The notes below the pieces were generated by a model that had not been told where the DNA came from, did not search any database, and was given only the letters and a program-made list of their open reading frames with translations. 64,000 nucleotides of DNA. It comes from JAWKUK01 sp041398605 (GTDB lineage: Bacteria; Planctomycetota; UBA1135; GCA-002686595). This document shows positions 45,257 to 54,083 of the stretch, in pieces. Each line of letters starts with the position of its first letter. Position 1 is the first letter of the stretch. The stretch spans positions 124,001 to 188,000 of the forward strand of contig JAWKUK010000013.1 of assembly GCA_041398605.1 (NCBI GenBank), given 5' to 3'. Both the position numbers and the translations under genes were made by a program.

Positions 45257-45304
45257 GCTTCGGGTATCGGTCGCTGAGCCTTGGGCTGAGCGAGACCGCG
45301 CGAA

Positions 45305-45341
45305 CACCCGGCGCCTGGTCGCAGAGACCAGGCGCCGGGTG
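45305..45341 (+). terminator. terminator after the radical SAM pair
   Basis: A perfect 16-base inverted repeat (45305-45320 with 45326-45341), five-base loop, followed by a short T/C-rich stretch. It lies 49 bases past the second radical SAM stop and closes that unit before the gene at 45446. Confidence 0.75.
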
Positions 45342-45445
45342 CTGTCATTCCGCATCGTTTGCCCGGCGACAGGAGCGGCTCGGCGGGGCGAACGCGAGGT
45401 TCGGGGGTGTGGCGCTCGTCCTCGCGCCGGTACCCTCCCCTCACC

Positions 45446-47848
45446 GTGAACCAAACGCCCGCCCGCCAACCCGTCGCGCTGACGATCGCGCTCGTCGCGG
45501 CATCGACGCTCGTCTACGAGATCCTGCTGACGCGCGTCTCAGCCTTGCGGCTGGCGTTCCACTTCAGCTACCTCGTCGTCGCCAACGCGCTGCTCGCCGT
45601 CGGCGCTGCGGGCGCGCTCCTGTACCTCGCGCGGGAGCGCATCCGAGGGCGCGAGGAGCGCGTGCTCCGCGGCCTCCTGTGGACCTACGCGCTGGCGCTG
45701 CCGCTGACGTACACGTTCCTCCTGGGCTACCCCGCGCCCTACGACGTGCGCGTGACGACCGGCGAGCACCTCGCGTCGTTCCTCGCCTACAACCTGGGGG
45801 CTGCTCTGCCGCTCTTCTGCGCCGGCGGCGCGATCGGCCTGATGCTGCTGCAGAACGCGCGGGACGTGCACCGCGTCTACGCGGCGGACCTCGTCGGCGC
45901 GGCCCTCGGCTGCGTCCTGTGCCCGTACCTCCTGTGGTTCAGCGGCGCGGGCGGCGCCCTCGCAGGCGCGCTGGCCCTGGCGCTCGGCTCGACGTGGACG
46001 GCGGAGCGCGGGCGGGCGCGGCTCGTCGCAGGCGCCCTCGGCGCGCTCACGCTGGTGGCATTGCCGTTTGTCGACGCGCGCTTCCCGGTCCCCAGCAAGA
46101 CCGAGCTGCAGCTGACCTCCGAGACGAAGTTCATCGCCGGGGACCGCATCATCGAGTCGCGCTGGAGCGCGATCAGCCGCGTCGACCTCGCGAGCGTCCC
46201 GCCGGCCGAGCAGAACCTCTTCATGCGCGGCCCCGCGGTCGAGCTCCCGCGGCCGGAGCGCCAAGCGTTCCTCATGCAGGACGGGTCCGCTGGGACGTAC
46301 GTCCACGACTACACGGGCACGCCCGAGGGCTTGGTCGGCCTCTCGCGCTCGCTCTATTCGCTCGCTGCGCGCGCGCTGCAGCCCGAGTCCGTGTTCATCA
46401 TCGGCGTCGGTGGCGGCGACGACCTGTGGGCGCACCACCACGCGGGCACCGCCCGCATCAAGGGCATCGAGCTCAACCGGCAGATCCTCGACGTACACCG
46501 CACGACGCTCGAGCCGTACTCGCGCGCGCTCCTGGCCGACCCCGCGGTCGAGCTCGTGCACGGCGAAGGCCGCACGGCGCTCCTGCGCGAGGCGAGCCGC
46601 TTCGACCTCGTGCAGATGTCCGCGATCGACACGTGGACCGCGCTGCAGAGCGGCGCGTACATGCTCGCCGAGAACTTCCTGTACACCCAGGACTCGATCG
46701 ACGACATGTTCCGGATCCTCGCCGAGGACGGCGCCGTGCAGATCACGCGCTTCAGCGGCGACGTCGAGGCCATCCGCCTCGTCGCGACGCTGCGCGCCGC
46801 GCACGCGCGCTATGGCGCGGGCCCGTTCGTGGACTGCGTCGTATGCGTGCCGGGCAACGCATACATGTCCGTGCTCGTCAAGCGGCGGCCGTTCGACGAG
46901 GGCGAGCTCGCGCGCCTCGACGCCTTCCTGCGCGAGGGCCAGTTCCCGATCGCTTACCACCCGCGCGCAGAGACCGGCAGCGCGGTCGAGGCCTACATCC
47001 GGAGCTCCGACCCGGCGCAGCTGATCGCGAACGCCGCAGTCGACCTGCGGCCCGTGTCCGACGACCGCCCGTACTTCTTCAACTTCCTGCGCTGGAGCGA
47101 CCTCGGCCACGCGCGCGAGACGCTGGACGCTGCGATCACCGTGACACAGGGGAACCCGCTGTTCCTCTTTGGACAGCTCGCGCTCTCCATCTTGGCGGGC
47201 ATCATCGTGCTGGGCGCGCCGCTCCTCTTCGCGCGCCGAGGCGCGGCCGGAACCGTGGCGCTCGCCGCGCCGCGGGCTCGCGCCGGCGCCGCCGCGCTCT
47301 ACTTCGGGGCGGTAGGCGCGGGGTTCATCTCAGCCGAGGTCGCGCTCATGCAGAAGCTCGTGCTGATGCTCGGGCACCCCTTGTACTCCGTGACCGTGAC
47401 GCTGGCCGCGATGCTGCTCGCCACGGGCCTCGGGGCGTACCTCTCCCGCCGGGCGTTCGCGGCTCCCACGCGCGCGATCTGGTGCGTGCCGCTGGTCCTC
47501 TCCGCCGCGTTTGGCCTCCTCGCCGCCTTCGACGCGGACCTCATCCGCGCCGTCGCGCCGCTGCCGACGGCCGCGCGCTTCGCCGTCGCGGCGCTCGTCG
47601 TCGCGCCGATCGGGCTCGCGGTCGGCGTCCCCTTCTCGCACGGCCTCGCGCTGCTGGAGCGCGCCGCGCCGCGCCTCGTCCCATGGGCTTGGGCGACCAA
47701 CGCGATCGCGACCGTCGTCGGCTCGATCGCGACGGTCATCGTGTCGATGAACTTCGGCTTCCGCGCCGTGTTTGTCGTCGCGGTGGCGCTGTACGCCTTG
47801 GCCGCCGCAGCGGCGCCGCGCCTCCACGGCGCAGCGCCGCGCCCCTGA
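45446..47848 (+). CDS. membrane-bound spermidine-synthase-like protein
   Basis: 800 residues. About six membrane segments at the N-terminus (residues 10-215), a soluble Rossmann domain in the middle, and about seven segments at the C-terminus. The middle contains ESVFIIGVGGGDDLW (SAM or decarboxy-SAM loop), IKGIELNRQILD and VELVHGEGRTALL, typical of aminopropyltransferase-like enzymes. Such fused membrane forms are common but rarely characterised; polyamine synthesis is not proven. The GTG start at 45446 (VNQTPARQPVALTIAL) is chosen because the codons upstream give a charged Ser/Arg stretch. It ends nine bases from the convergent FUN14-like gene. Confidence 0.85.
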   Translation: MNQTPARQPVALTIALVAASTLVYEILLTRVSALRLAFHFSYLVVANALLAVGAAGALLYLARERIRGREERVLRGLLWTYALALPLTYTFLLGYPAPYDVRVTTGEHLASFLAYNLGAALPLFCAGGAIGLMLLQNARDVHRVYAADLVGAALGCVLCPYLLWFSGAGGALAGALALALGSTWTAERGRARLVAGALGALTLVALPFVDARFPVPSKTELQLTSETKFIAGDRIIESRWSAISRVDLASVPPAEQNLFMRGPAVELPRPERQAFLMQDGSAGTYVHDYTGTPEGLVGLSRSLYSLAARALQPESVFIIGVGGGDDLWAHHHAGTARIKGIELNRQILDVHRTTLEPYSRALLADPAVELVHGEGRTALLREASRFDLVQMSAIDTWTALQSGAYMLAENFLYTQDSIDDMFRILAEDGAVQITRFSGDVEAIRLVATLRAAHARYGAGPFVDCVVCVPGNAYMSVLVKRRPFDEGELARLDAFLREGQFPIAYHPRAETGSAVEAYIRSSDPAQLIANAAVDLRPVSDDRPYFFNFLRWSDLGHARETLDAAITVTQGNPLFLFGQLALSILAGIIVLGAPLLFARRGAAGTVALAAPRARAGAAALYFGAVGAGFISAEVALMQKLVLMLGHPLYSVTVTLAAMLLATGLGAYLSRRAFAAPTRAIWCVPLVLSAAFGLLAAFDADLIRAVAPLPTAARFAVAALVVAPIGLAVGVPFSHGLALLERAAPRLVPWAWATNAIATVVGSIATVIVSMNFGFRAVFVVAVALYALAAAAAPRLHGAAPRP

Positions 47849-47857
47849 CCGGGCGCG

Positions 47858-48421
47858 CTACTTGCGGAAGCCGGACACGAGCCCCGCAGTGCCCGCGCCG
47901 GCGGAGGGCAGGCTGCCCGTGACAAACGTCTTGAAGCTCTCGAACTGCTGCCCGACGTTGGCGGTGAGCGAGTCCCAGTAGCCCTGCGCCACCGACCAAT
48001 CGATCGCGCCGACGATCCCGGCCTTCTGCAGGCCAAAGATCGCGAGCACGACGACCCCTAGGACCACCAGCGTGAGCTTGAGGAACGTGCGGAGCGCGTA
48101 CCCGGCCGCGAACGCGACAGCGAACGACAGGCCGCCCTTCATGAACAGGGGGCCCCAAGGGCTCACGGGCTCTTCCTCGGTCGGCGCGGCGCTCGGTCCG
48201 CCGAGCTGGATCCCGGTGCCGCCGAATGAGCTCGGCGCGACGAGGCCCGTGCCGCCGCTGGACGCAGGCGCGACGTCCGCCGTCGTGCCGCCGCGGGTCA
48301 TCGCGACCCCGACCAAGCCGAGCACGAGGGCGAGGACAAAAAACGCCTTCTTCCAGACGGGCAGCGGGTCGCGCTGCGGGGATCCATCGGGCGCGGTGGA
48401 CTCGGGTCGTTGCTCAGACAT
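47858..48421 (-). CDS. FUN14-family membrane protein
   Basis: 187 residues. After an N-terminal hydrophobic segment (AFFVLALVLGLVGVAM) and a Gly/Ser linker, the FUN14-like part is GGLSFAVAFAAGYALRTFLK, then TLVVLGVVVLAIFGLQKAG and IDWSVAQGYWDSLTANVG. FUN14 proteins are small membrane proteins; the bacterial role is unknown. The ATG at 48421 gives MSEQRPEST. It is divergent from the response-regulator gene, with 217 bases between that show one hairpin (48445-48463) but no clear promoter boxes. Confidence 0.85.
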   Translation of the reverse strand: MSEQRPESTAPDGSPQRDPLPVWKKAFFVLALVLGLVGVAMTRGGTTADVAPASSGGTGLVAPSSFGGTGIQLGGPSAAPTEEEPVSPWGPLFMKGGLSFAVAFAAGYALRTFLKLTLVVLGVVVLAIFGLQKAGIVGAIDWSVAQGYWDSLTANVGQQFESFKTFVTGSLPSAGAGTAGLVSGFRK

Positions 48422-48638
48422 GATTCGATGGCGCGAGGGTGCACGGGCCGCTCGATGCGGCCCGACGGGGATGGTACCAGCGCAGGGCGCAGCGCAGCGG
48501 TGACAGTGCCGTAGGGCGGGCGCGCGCTCCGACCCTGGCCTGGACACGGGCCGGACACCGAGAGGCGCGCCCCGCGGCCTCCGAGGCGCCATGCTGGCGA
48601 CGGCCCGCTGGACCTGTACGATCGCGAACCAAACCGCT

Positions 48639-49346
48639 ATGACCCCCTCTGAACCCCGCATCCTCGTCGTCGAGGACGACAGCCGCATCCGGACCGAGCT
48701 GCTCGACGCGCTGCGCCAGGCTGGATTCGACGTGAGCGTCGCCGTCACGCTCGCGATGGCCCGTACGGCCTCCGAGCGGCGCCACGACCTGATCCTGCTG
48801 GACCTCGGCCTCCCAGACGGGGACGGCCTCGAGCTCGTGCGCGAGCTCCGGGGCTCTGGGCGCGCGGTGCCCGTGCTGATCCTGACCGCCCGGGACGCAG
48901 CGGACCAGCGGGTCATGGGCCTCGAGGCCGGCGCCGACGACTACGTCGTGAAGCCGTTCCACCTGCCGGAGCTCGTCGCGCGCGTGCGCGGGCTCCTGCG
49001 CCGCTCGGGTCGCGCCGTCGAGGGCGGCTTCGCGCGCCACCAGGACCTCTGGATCGACCTCGAGACCCGCCGCGCGGGGCGCGGCGAGGACGGCAGCTCC
49101 GAGGCCTTTGTGCTGAAGCCGCGCGAGTTCGACCTGCTGGCGTTCCTGATGCGCCACCCAGGCCGCGCGTGGACGCGGGACCAGTTGCTCGATCGCGTAT
49201 GGGGCAACGAGTACAAGGGCGACGCGCGCACGGTCGACCTGCACGTGCGCCGCCTGCGCGCCAAGATCGAGGTGGACGCGAGCGACCCTCGTTACATCGA
49301 GACGGTCTGGGGCGTCGGGTACCGCATGGCCGAGGACGCCGAGTGA
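48639..49346 (+). CDS. OmpR-family response regulator
   Basis: 235 residues. Receiver domain at 1-125 with the acidic pair VVEDDSR, phospho-acceptor Asp55 (LLDLGLPDGDG), Thr in LTARDA and Lys in VVKPFHLPEL. The rest is a winged-helix DNA-binding domain (LKPREFDLLAFLM, TRDQLLDRVWG, TVDLHVRRLRAKIE, VWGVGYRM). It is translationally coupled to the following kinase gene by a GTGA overlap. ATG at 48639 is chosen over an upstream in-frame ATG at 48591. The regulon is unknown. Confidence 0.95.
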   Translation: MTPSEPRILVVEDDSRIRTELLDALRQAGFDVSVAVTLAMARTASERRHDLILLDLGLPDGDGLELVRELRGSGRAVPVLILTARDAADQRVMGLEAGADDYVVKPFHLPELVARVRGLLRRSGRAVEGGFARHQDLWIDLETRRAGRGEDGSSEAFVLKPREFDLLAFLMRHPGRAWTRDQLLDRVWGNEYKGDARTVDLHVRRLRAKIEVDASDPRYIETVWGVGYRMAEDAE

Positions 49347-50743
49347 CCGAGCTGCCGCGTGTCCGTTGGTACCGGGGGATCAGCGTCCGCCTCGCCCTGA
49401 TCGTCGCGGTGACGATGCTCGGCTCGATGGTGATCGCGTACAAGGTCGAGGGTTGGGCGTCGCGGCGGAGCGCGGAGTACCTGAAGGAAGTCCCGGAGGG
49501 CACAGACTTCGATGCCTACCGCGACGCGGACGGCGTCCCGCGCGACGACTACGGCCGCAGGATGGTGACCCGCCAAGAATGGGAGGTCATCAGCGCGCGC
49601 ATCAATCGCTACATCGGGATCGGCCTCGCGCTCAGCGGGATCCTGACCTCGCTCGCGGTGGGCTGGGCTGTGTCGTTGCGCGTCACGAAGCGGCTGCGCG
49701 AGCTCGCGCTCGGCGCGCGCGAACCTGTTGGTGAAGGCCGCGCGCTCCCGGCGCCCCTCCGCGTCGGGGGCGCGGACGAGATCGGCGTGCTCGCGGCGTC
49801 GATGAACGACATGCGCGAGCGCGTGCACACCCTCGTCGAGCAGCTCGCGGAGCGCGACCGCGAACGCAGGAACTGGATCGCGCTCGTGTCGCACGACCTG
49901 CGCAATCCGCTGCAAGCGTTGACGGCCTGCATCGATCGCGCGGCGTTCGAGGCGCGCCGGCTCGACGACGGCCCAGCCCGAGGCGGCATGCTGCGACTCC
50001 TTGGGACCGCGCGCCTCGACGTCGACCGCTTCCAGGTCCTGACCCAGGACCTGCTCGACATCGCGCGGCTCGACGCAGACAACTCGCTGATCCTCGAGCC
50101 CGTGCCCCCGGGCGAGCTCGCCCGCCGCGCCGCGGAGGGCATGCGGGTCCTCGCCGAGGTCAACGGGTGCCACCTGGAGGTCGAGGTCGCGCGCGGTTGC
50201 CAGGAGCTGCAAGCCGACGGGCGGCGGATGCTGCGCGCGCTCGAGAACCTGCTGCGGAACGCCATCCAGCACGCTCAAGCGCGCGTGACGCTGCGCGTCG
50301 AGCCCCGCACCTGGCACGCGGAAGGGAGCCCGGGACCGGCGCGCCGCGCGGTGCGCTTCAGCGTCGACGACGACGGCCCAGGCCTCCCCACGCTCGAGGA
50401 CGGCACCGTCGACGTGCCCCGGCTGGGTGCGTACAAGAGCCGCGACGACTCTGCCGGCCTCGGCCTCGTCGTCGTGCGGCGCGTCGCTGAGTCCCACTGC
50501 GGGACGCTCGGCGCCTACAACCGCGTCGCGGGCGCGGCCGCGTCGAACCCAGCCGGGGCGGAGGGCGCCGAGGGCGCCGAGGGGCACGCGGCCAGCAGCG
50601 GCCATGGGGGCTCCGGCGGGACGGTCTGGATCGAGATCCCCGGTGACCTAGGCGGCGCTACGTCCTCGTCCAGAGGCCCAGACCTCGACGTCGAGGACCC
50701 CTTTGACGACGACCTGGACGACGACCTGGACGACCAGTCCTAA
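49343..50743 (+). CDS. sensor histidine kinase
   Basis: 466 residues. TM segments at about 15-33 and 92-112 frame a short periplasmic loop of about 58 residues. A HAMP-like region follows, then the dimerisation helix with His184 in LVSHDLRNPLQALT, and the ATPase with N box LENLLRNAIQHAQA, SVDDDGPGLP (G1) and SAGLGLVVVRRVAESH (G2). The C-terminal about 70 residues are Gly/Glu-rich then very acidic. GTG at 49343 overlaps the regulator stop. It should phosphorylate the adjacent regulator; the signal is unknown. Confidence 0.95.
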   Translation: MTELPRVRWYRGISVRLALIVAVTMLGSMVIAYKVEGWASRRSAEYLKEVPEGTDFDAYRDADGVPRDDYGRRMVTRQEWEVISARINRYIGIGLALSGILTSLAVGWAVSLRVTKRLRELALGAREPVGEGRALPAPLRVGGADEIGVLAASMNDMRERVHTLVEQLAERDRERRNWIALVSHDLRNPLQALTACIDRAAFEARRLDDGPARGGMLRLLGTARLDVDRFQVLTQDLLDIARLDADNSLILEPVPPGELARRAAEGMRVLAEVNGCHLEVEVARGCQELQADGRRMLRALENLLRNAIQHAQARVTLRVEPRTWHAEGSPGPARRAVRFSVDDDGPGLPTLEDGTVDVPRLGAYKSRDDSAGLGLVVVRRVAESHCGTLGAYNRVAGAAASNPAGAEGAEGAEGHAASSGHGGSGGTVWIEIPGDLGGATSSSRGPDLDVEDPFDDDLDDDLDDQS

Positions 50744-50790
50744 CCCTGAAGCTGGTCCCCGTGATTGGTACGCCGTCCAGGGACTACCAC

Positions 50791-50796
50791 AGGAGG
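50791..50796 (+). promoter_or_regulatory. perfect Shine-Dalgarno of the 24-codon ORF
   Basis: AGGAGG six bases before ATG 50803. Such a full match is rare in this window. Its AGGAG could pair with a CTCCT at 50813-50817 inside the ORF, a weak five-base stem. Confidence 0.6.
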
Positions 50797-50802
50797 TATC
50801 AC

Positions 50803-50877
50803 ATGCCAACGACTCCTACCACAGTGAGTGTCGTACCACTCAAGGGGGCCAACTTCATGGCGAGGGCGCTGGGCTAG
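50803..50877 (+). CDS. 24-residue small ORF, function unknown
   Basis: ATG to TAG, 24 sense codons, peptide starting MPTTPTTVSVVPLKG and ending ARALG. The evidence is a perfect AGGAGG at ideal spacing, unlike most genes here, and lower GC at codon third positions in its first half than its neighbours. The peptide is Thr/Val-rich at the start, has no cysteine and no membrane segment. A direct repeat CTACCACAG occurs both upstream (about 50784) and inside (about 50816). It lies between the kinase stop and tRNA-Gly on the opposite strand. It could be a leader peptide, a small protein or a chance ORF. Confidence 0.4.
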   Translation: MPTTPTTVSVVPLKGANFMARALG

Positions 50878-50966
50878 GTTGTGGTCAACGTGGTCGGTCC
50901 GGCGGAGGGCGCCGGAAACGGCGAGGCGCGCCGGCTCGGGTGAGCAGGCGCGCCTCGGTCGATGAA

Positions 50967-51041
50967 TGGAGCGGCTGAACGGATTTGAACCGTCGACTTC
51001 AACCTTGGCAAGGTTGCGCTCTACCACTGAGCTACAGCCGC
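50967..51041 (-). tRNA. tRNA-Gly (GCC)
   Basis: 75 bases on minus including an encoded CCA (50967-50969). The cloverleaf is clear: acceptor GCGGCTG pairs with CAGCCGC; D-arm AGCTCAGTGGTAGAGC; anticodon stem CAACC/GGTTG with loop TTGCCAA (anticodon GCC); T-arm with GGTTCAAATCC. It reads GGC and GGU codons, heavily used in this GC-rich genome. Confidence 0.97.
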
Positions 51042-51054
51042 GTTCGGGAGCGAG

Positions 51055-51082
51055 AGAATACCCAAGCCTCGCGGCGGCGCAA
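51055..51082 (-). promoter_or_regulatory. putative sigma70-type promoter for tRNA-Gly
   Basis: TTGCGC (51077-51082) and TATTCT (51055-51060) on minus, 16 bases apart, each matching four of six consensus positions, with the -10 box 13 bases before the tRNA 5' end. Plausible but not proven. Confidence 0.4.
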
Positions 51083-51120
51083 GGGGGTCCTTCGACTTTC
51101 TTGTGGCGGTCCACCCGCGC

Positions 51121-51888
51121 TCAGGGTGCCGCGGCGTGGATGCGCCCGGCGACAAATTCTCCGGCGGCGCGGGCCGCGTCCGCGAGCGCGACCCGGCGCC
51201 CGAGTCCGCACGCGAGGGCCGTCGCGAAGCGGCAGCCGGAGCCCCGGATCCCTCCGCCCGGCAGGCGAGGCCGCGCCAGGGCGGTCGGGTCCTCCCCCAT
51301 GGGTACGACGAGGTCCAGGAGCGGCGACTCGTCGCCGTGCCCGCCTTTGACCACGACCGCGCGGGCGCCGAGGCGCAGCAGCATGCGCGCCGCTTCCACG
51401 CGGAGCTCCGGGCGCGCGCAGAGCTCGGCGAGGTCGCCGCCGGTCAGCTCAGCGAGCTCGGGGAGGTTGGGCGTGAGGATCGGCCCGGTGCGCAGCACCA
51501 GGCGCCGGAAGAGCGCGACCTCAGCGCTGCCCCAGAAGCGCGTCCCGCTCGAGGCGGCAATCACGGTATCGATCACGACGGGCAGCTCGAAGCCAGCGCT
51601 GCGGGCATGCCCCGCGAGCTGCGCGGCGCCTTCGATCGCGTCGAGGTCGGGCAGCAACCCGATCTTCAGCGCGTCGATGCCGTCCTCGATCGCGTACCCA
51701 GCGTCGAACCACCAGAACGGTCGGGGCTCGACGCGCTGGACGCCGCGCTCGTCTTGCTCCGTGTCGGCGCTGACGTACTCCTCGACGTCGGCCGCAAAGT
51801 GGCGCGCTGCGTCGCGGTCCGCGTCGAGGCCCGCGCCGTGCGACGAGTCGATGCCACCGATCAACAGGAGCCGGAGCGGCCGAATCAC
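51121..51888 (-). CDS. hydroxymethylpyrimidine/phosphomethylpyrimidine kinase-like (ThiD)
   Basis: 255 residues of the ribokinase-like ThiD fold. Motifs: IGGIDSSHGAGLDADRDAAR (substrate loop), DALKIGLLPDLDAIE, PVVIDTVIAASSG, GPILTPNLPELAELTGG, AVVVKGGHGDE, and IRGSGCRFATALA (anion hole, GxGC). It should phosphorylate HMP(-P) in thiamine synthesis; GSGCRF instead of the usual GTGC is a small departure. GTG at 51888 overlaps the DHH gene's stop (GTGA). No other thi genes are in the window. Confidence 0.87.
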   Translation of the reverse strand: MIRPLRLLLIGGIDSSHGAGLDADRDAARHFAADVEEYVSADTEQDERGVQRVEPRPFWWFDAGYAIEDGIDALKIGLLPDLDAIEGAAQLAGHARSAGFELPVVIDTVIAASSGTRFWGSAEVALFRRLVLRTGPILTPNLPELAELTGGDLAELCARPELRVEAARMLLRLGARAVVVKGGHGDESPLLDLVVPMGEDPTALARPRLPGGGIRGSGCRFATALACGLGRRVALADAARAAGEFVAGRIHAAAP

Positions 51889-53042
51889 CGGTCGAGCCGT
51901 CGCCCCTCGGGGGCGACCGCGTCGTCCCCGTCGCTCGTAGCGATGACCGCGAGCGCGTTCTTGCGCAGGCGCCGCTCGACCGCGCGGATCGCGCTGTCCG
52001 TGTCGGCCTCGAGCGCGAGCCTCCCGCCCGCGATGTGGCCGTGCCCGCCAAACGCACCGTCTCCGCCGAGCACGCGCTCCATCAAGGGATACGCCTTGCC
52101 GAAGGCATAGTCGGTGCGCAGCGACAGGACGTACTCCCCTTCGAACGCGCCGCCCGCGACGACCCACGAGCAGCCCTTCATGCGCAAGAAGAAGTCCGCC
52201 ATCTCGGCGACGCTCTCGGGGTTCTCGACGCGCCCGAGCAGCGCGAGCACGAGCGGCCCGTGCTGCCGCGCGCGATCGAGCGCTCGGCTGACATGGCGGT
52301 AGTAGCTGCGCGGCAACGGCGGCTTGTCGATCGCTGCGACCTGCTTGCGGTCGGCGCTCTTCAAGCAAGCGACGTAGGCCTCCTCGTCGAGCGCGTGCGC
52401 ATTGCGCGACAAGTCGGCGGTGTCGTAGCGGATGCCGCAGAAGAGCGCCGACGCCGTGCGCGAGTCGAGCGGGACCTCCATGTCGCGCAAGTACTCGTAG
52501 AGGATCGAGCTCGTCGCGCCGAGGTCGATGCGCACGTCGACGTGCGGAATGGCCAGCGCTGCGCTCTCGCCGCTCTGAGGCGACTTGTGGTGGTCGAAGA
52601 CCGCGATCACGGGCAACTCAGACGGCAACACCGTGTGCCGGAACGCCGGCTGGGTGTCGACGAGCAAGACCCCGCAGAAGCGCGCGGGATCGATCTCGTC
52701 GTACTCCTCGAGGTCGAGGTCGAGCGTGCGCAGCAGCGCGAGGTTCTCGGCGCGGTGCACGCGGCCGTGGGTCGCGACGATGCAGCGGAACGCGAAGCCC
52801 TTCTCGATCAAACGGCGCAGGCCTTCGCACGCGCCGAGCGCGTCGGGGTCGGGGCCGCGGTGCGTGAGCACGAGGAACGTGCCGGACGCGTCCGTCGCAC
52901 AGCCCTCCGCGGCGGCGCGCAGCACGCGGCCGAGGTGCTCGACGGGGGGCAGCCCTCGGAACGGCCGTTCGGCGGCCGGCTCGGGAGCGCGCGTGGCCTC
53001 GGTGGGCCGGTCCGACGTCGTCGGAATCGCTGGCTCGGTCAT
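51885..53042 (-). CDS. DHH-family phosphoesterase (NrnA-like)
   Basis: 385 residues. The DHH domain contains LVLTHRGPDPDALGA, LLVDTQPAF, FDHHKSP and DLGATSSILYEYL, and a DHHA1 domain ends in GGDGAFGGHGHIAGG. This is the oligoribonuclease/pAp phosphatase (NrnA) layout, cutting short RNAs or cyclic-dinucleotide products with Mn2+. The C-terminal extra segment after residue 330 is not diagnostic. The ATG at 53042 starts MTEPAIPTTSD; longer in-frame starts give an unlikely N-terminus. It is coupled to the ThiD-like gene. Confidence 0.9.
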   Translation of the reverse strand: MTEPAIPTTSDRPTEATRAPEPAAERPFRGLPPVEHLGRVLRAAAEGCATDASGTFLVLTHRGPDPDALGACEGLRRLIEKGFAFRCIVATHGRVHRAENLALLRTLDLDLEEYDEIDPARFCGVLLVDTQPAFRHTVLPSELPVIAVFDHHKSPQSGESAALAIPHVDVRIDLGATSSILYEYLRDMEVPLDSRTASALFCGIRYDTADLSRNAHALDEEAYVACLKSADRKQVAAIDKPPLPRSYYRHVSRALDRARQHGPLVLALLGRVENPESVAEMADFFLRMKGCSWVVAGGAFEGEYVLSLRTDYAFGKAYPLMERVLGGDGAFGGHGHIAGGRLALEADTDSAIRAVERRLRKNALAVIATSDGDDAVAPEGRRLDR

Positions 53043-53131
53043 AGTCGACGCGCCGACGGTGCGGCGCGAGCGCGTAGTATCGACCGAAGGACCACCCTGG
53101 CTCCAGGGGTCGACCCGCCACAACGCGCCTA

Positions 53132-53153
53132 AAACCCTGTCCCCGAAGGGTTT
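53132..53153 (-). terminator. intrinsic terminator after the TIM-barrel isomerase gene
   Basis: AAACCCT/AGGGTTT stem (53132-53138 with 53147-53153), eight-base loop, followed on minus by a T-run of four. It lies just past the stop at 53157 and before the DHH gene start at 53042. Confidence 0.65.
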
Positions 53154-53156
53154 AGA

Positions 53157-54083
53157 TCAGAATCCAACGCCCAGCAAGTAACTGACGGAGGCCAGGACCT
53201 CAGCCCGTCCATGGTGCGGGTGGACGTCGACCGAGCGCAGGGTGGTCGTGGCGCAGTACTCCGCAACCACGCGGAAGTCGATCTCGCCTAGGCCGGGCGG
53301 CAGCCCAGACTCATCCTCCGTCCAATCGGTGAGGTGGACACCGAACATCTTCGAGGCGTAGGTGTCGAGCCACTGCCCCTGGCTGATCAGCCCGCGGGAT
53401 TCGCGGGCGTGGCACCGCGCCGTGCTGTGCCAATAGCCGACCATGGGGTCCGCGAGGTCATCGAGCACCCACCCGAGGGACGTGTAGCCCAAGAGGTCAT
53501 CGAGCTTCTCGCCAGGCTCGATCGCGATGCGGGTCTCGGGGAACTCCTTGCGCAGCGTGTGCAACGCGCGGCACAGGTGCTCGATCTGCTTCTGGCCGCG
53601 CGCCTGGAGCTTCTCGACGAACTTGCGTAGCTCCTCGTGGAACTCCTCGCGGTCGTCGGGCGCCACCTTCATCCCGCGCTCCAGGAGGGCAGCCGCCCGC
53701 GTCCGCAGCTTGCCGTCTTCGACGGAATTCCCGCGCACGATGACCGTGTTGGCGCCGAGCGCGTGGGCCAATCGGATGTGCCGTCGGACGCTGTTGAGGG
53801 CCATCTCCCGGTTGTCCGGGTCGGCGCTGCCGAGCTTGGTGCCGGACATGTCCGGCGCCAGCGGCTTCAACGCCCCGACGACGACCGCGTCGACGGTGAT
53901 CCCCGTCTCGCGCGACGCGTCCTCCATGTTCGTGAGGTCCGACGGGGTCGCCGAGAGGCCGAGCTCGAGGGCCCGAAAGCCCATCGCGACCGCAGAGAAC
54001 GCCTGGTCCTCCACCTTGCGCAGCCTGGGGCCGAAGCAAGAGGTCGAGAGGATGAACGGATTCGGGATGCCCGGTTGGGTCAC
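53157..54083 (-). CDS. sugar phosphate isomerase/epimerase (AP-endonuclease-2 TIM barrel)
   Basis: 308 residues of the xylose-isomerase-like TIM-barrel family. Segments in order: LSTSCFGPRLRKVEDQAFSA, ALELGLSATPSD, RLAHALGANTVIVRGN, RIAIEPGEKLDDLLG (metal-ligand Glu), GYWHSTARCHARESRGL and FGVHLTDWTEDESGLPPGL (His, Asp). Members isomerise or epimerise sugars or act in other pathways; substrate unknown. The start GTG at 54083 (VTQPGIPNPF) is the best of weak options, with no strong Shine-Dalgarno. A hairpin (54107-54127) lies upstream. Confidence 0.82.
   Translation of the reverse strand: MTQPGIPNPFILSTSCFGPRLRKVEDQAFSAVAMGFRALELGLSATPSDLTNMEDASRETGITVDAVVVGALKPLAPDMSGTKLGSADPDNREMALNSVRRHIRLAHALGANTVIVRGNSVEDGKLRTRAAALLERGMKVAPDDREEFHEELRKFVEKLQARGQKQIEHLCRALHTLRKEFPETRIAIEPGEKLDDLLGYTSLGWVLDDLADPMVGYWHSTARCHARESRGLISQGQWLDTYASKMFGVHLTDWTEDESGLPPGLGEIDFRVVAEYCATTTLRSVDVHPHHGRAEVLASVSYLLGVGF

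Noticed and set aside
48445..48463. Hairpin between the FUN14-like and regulator genes as a terminator
   Set aside because: Both genes point away from it, so there is no transcript to end; at most a leader structure.
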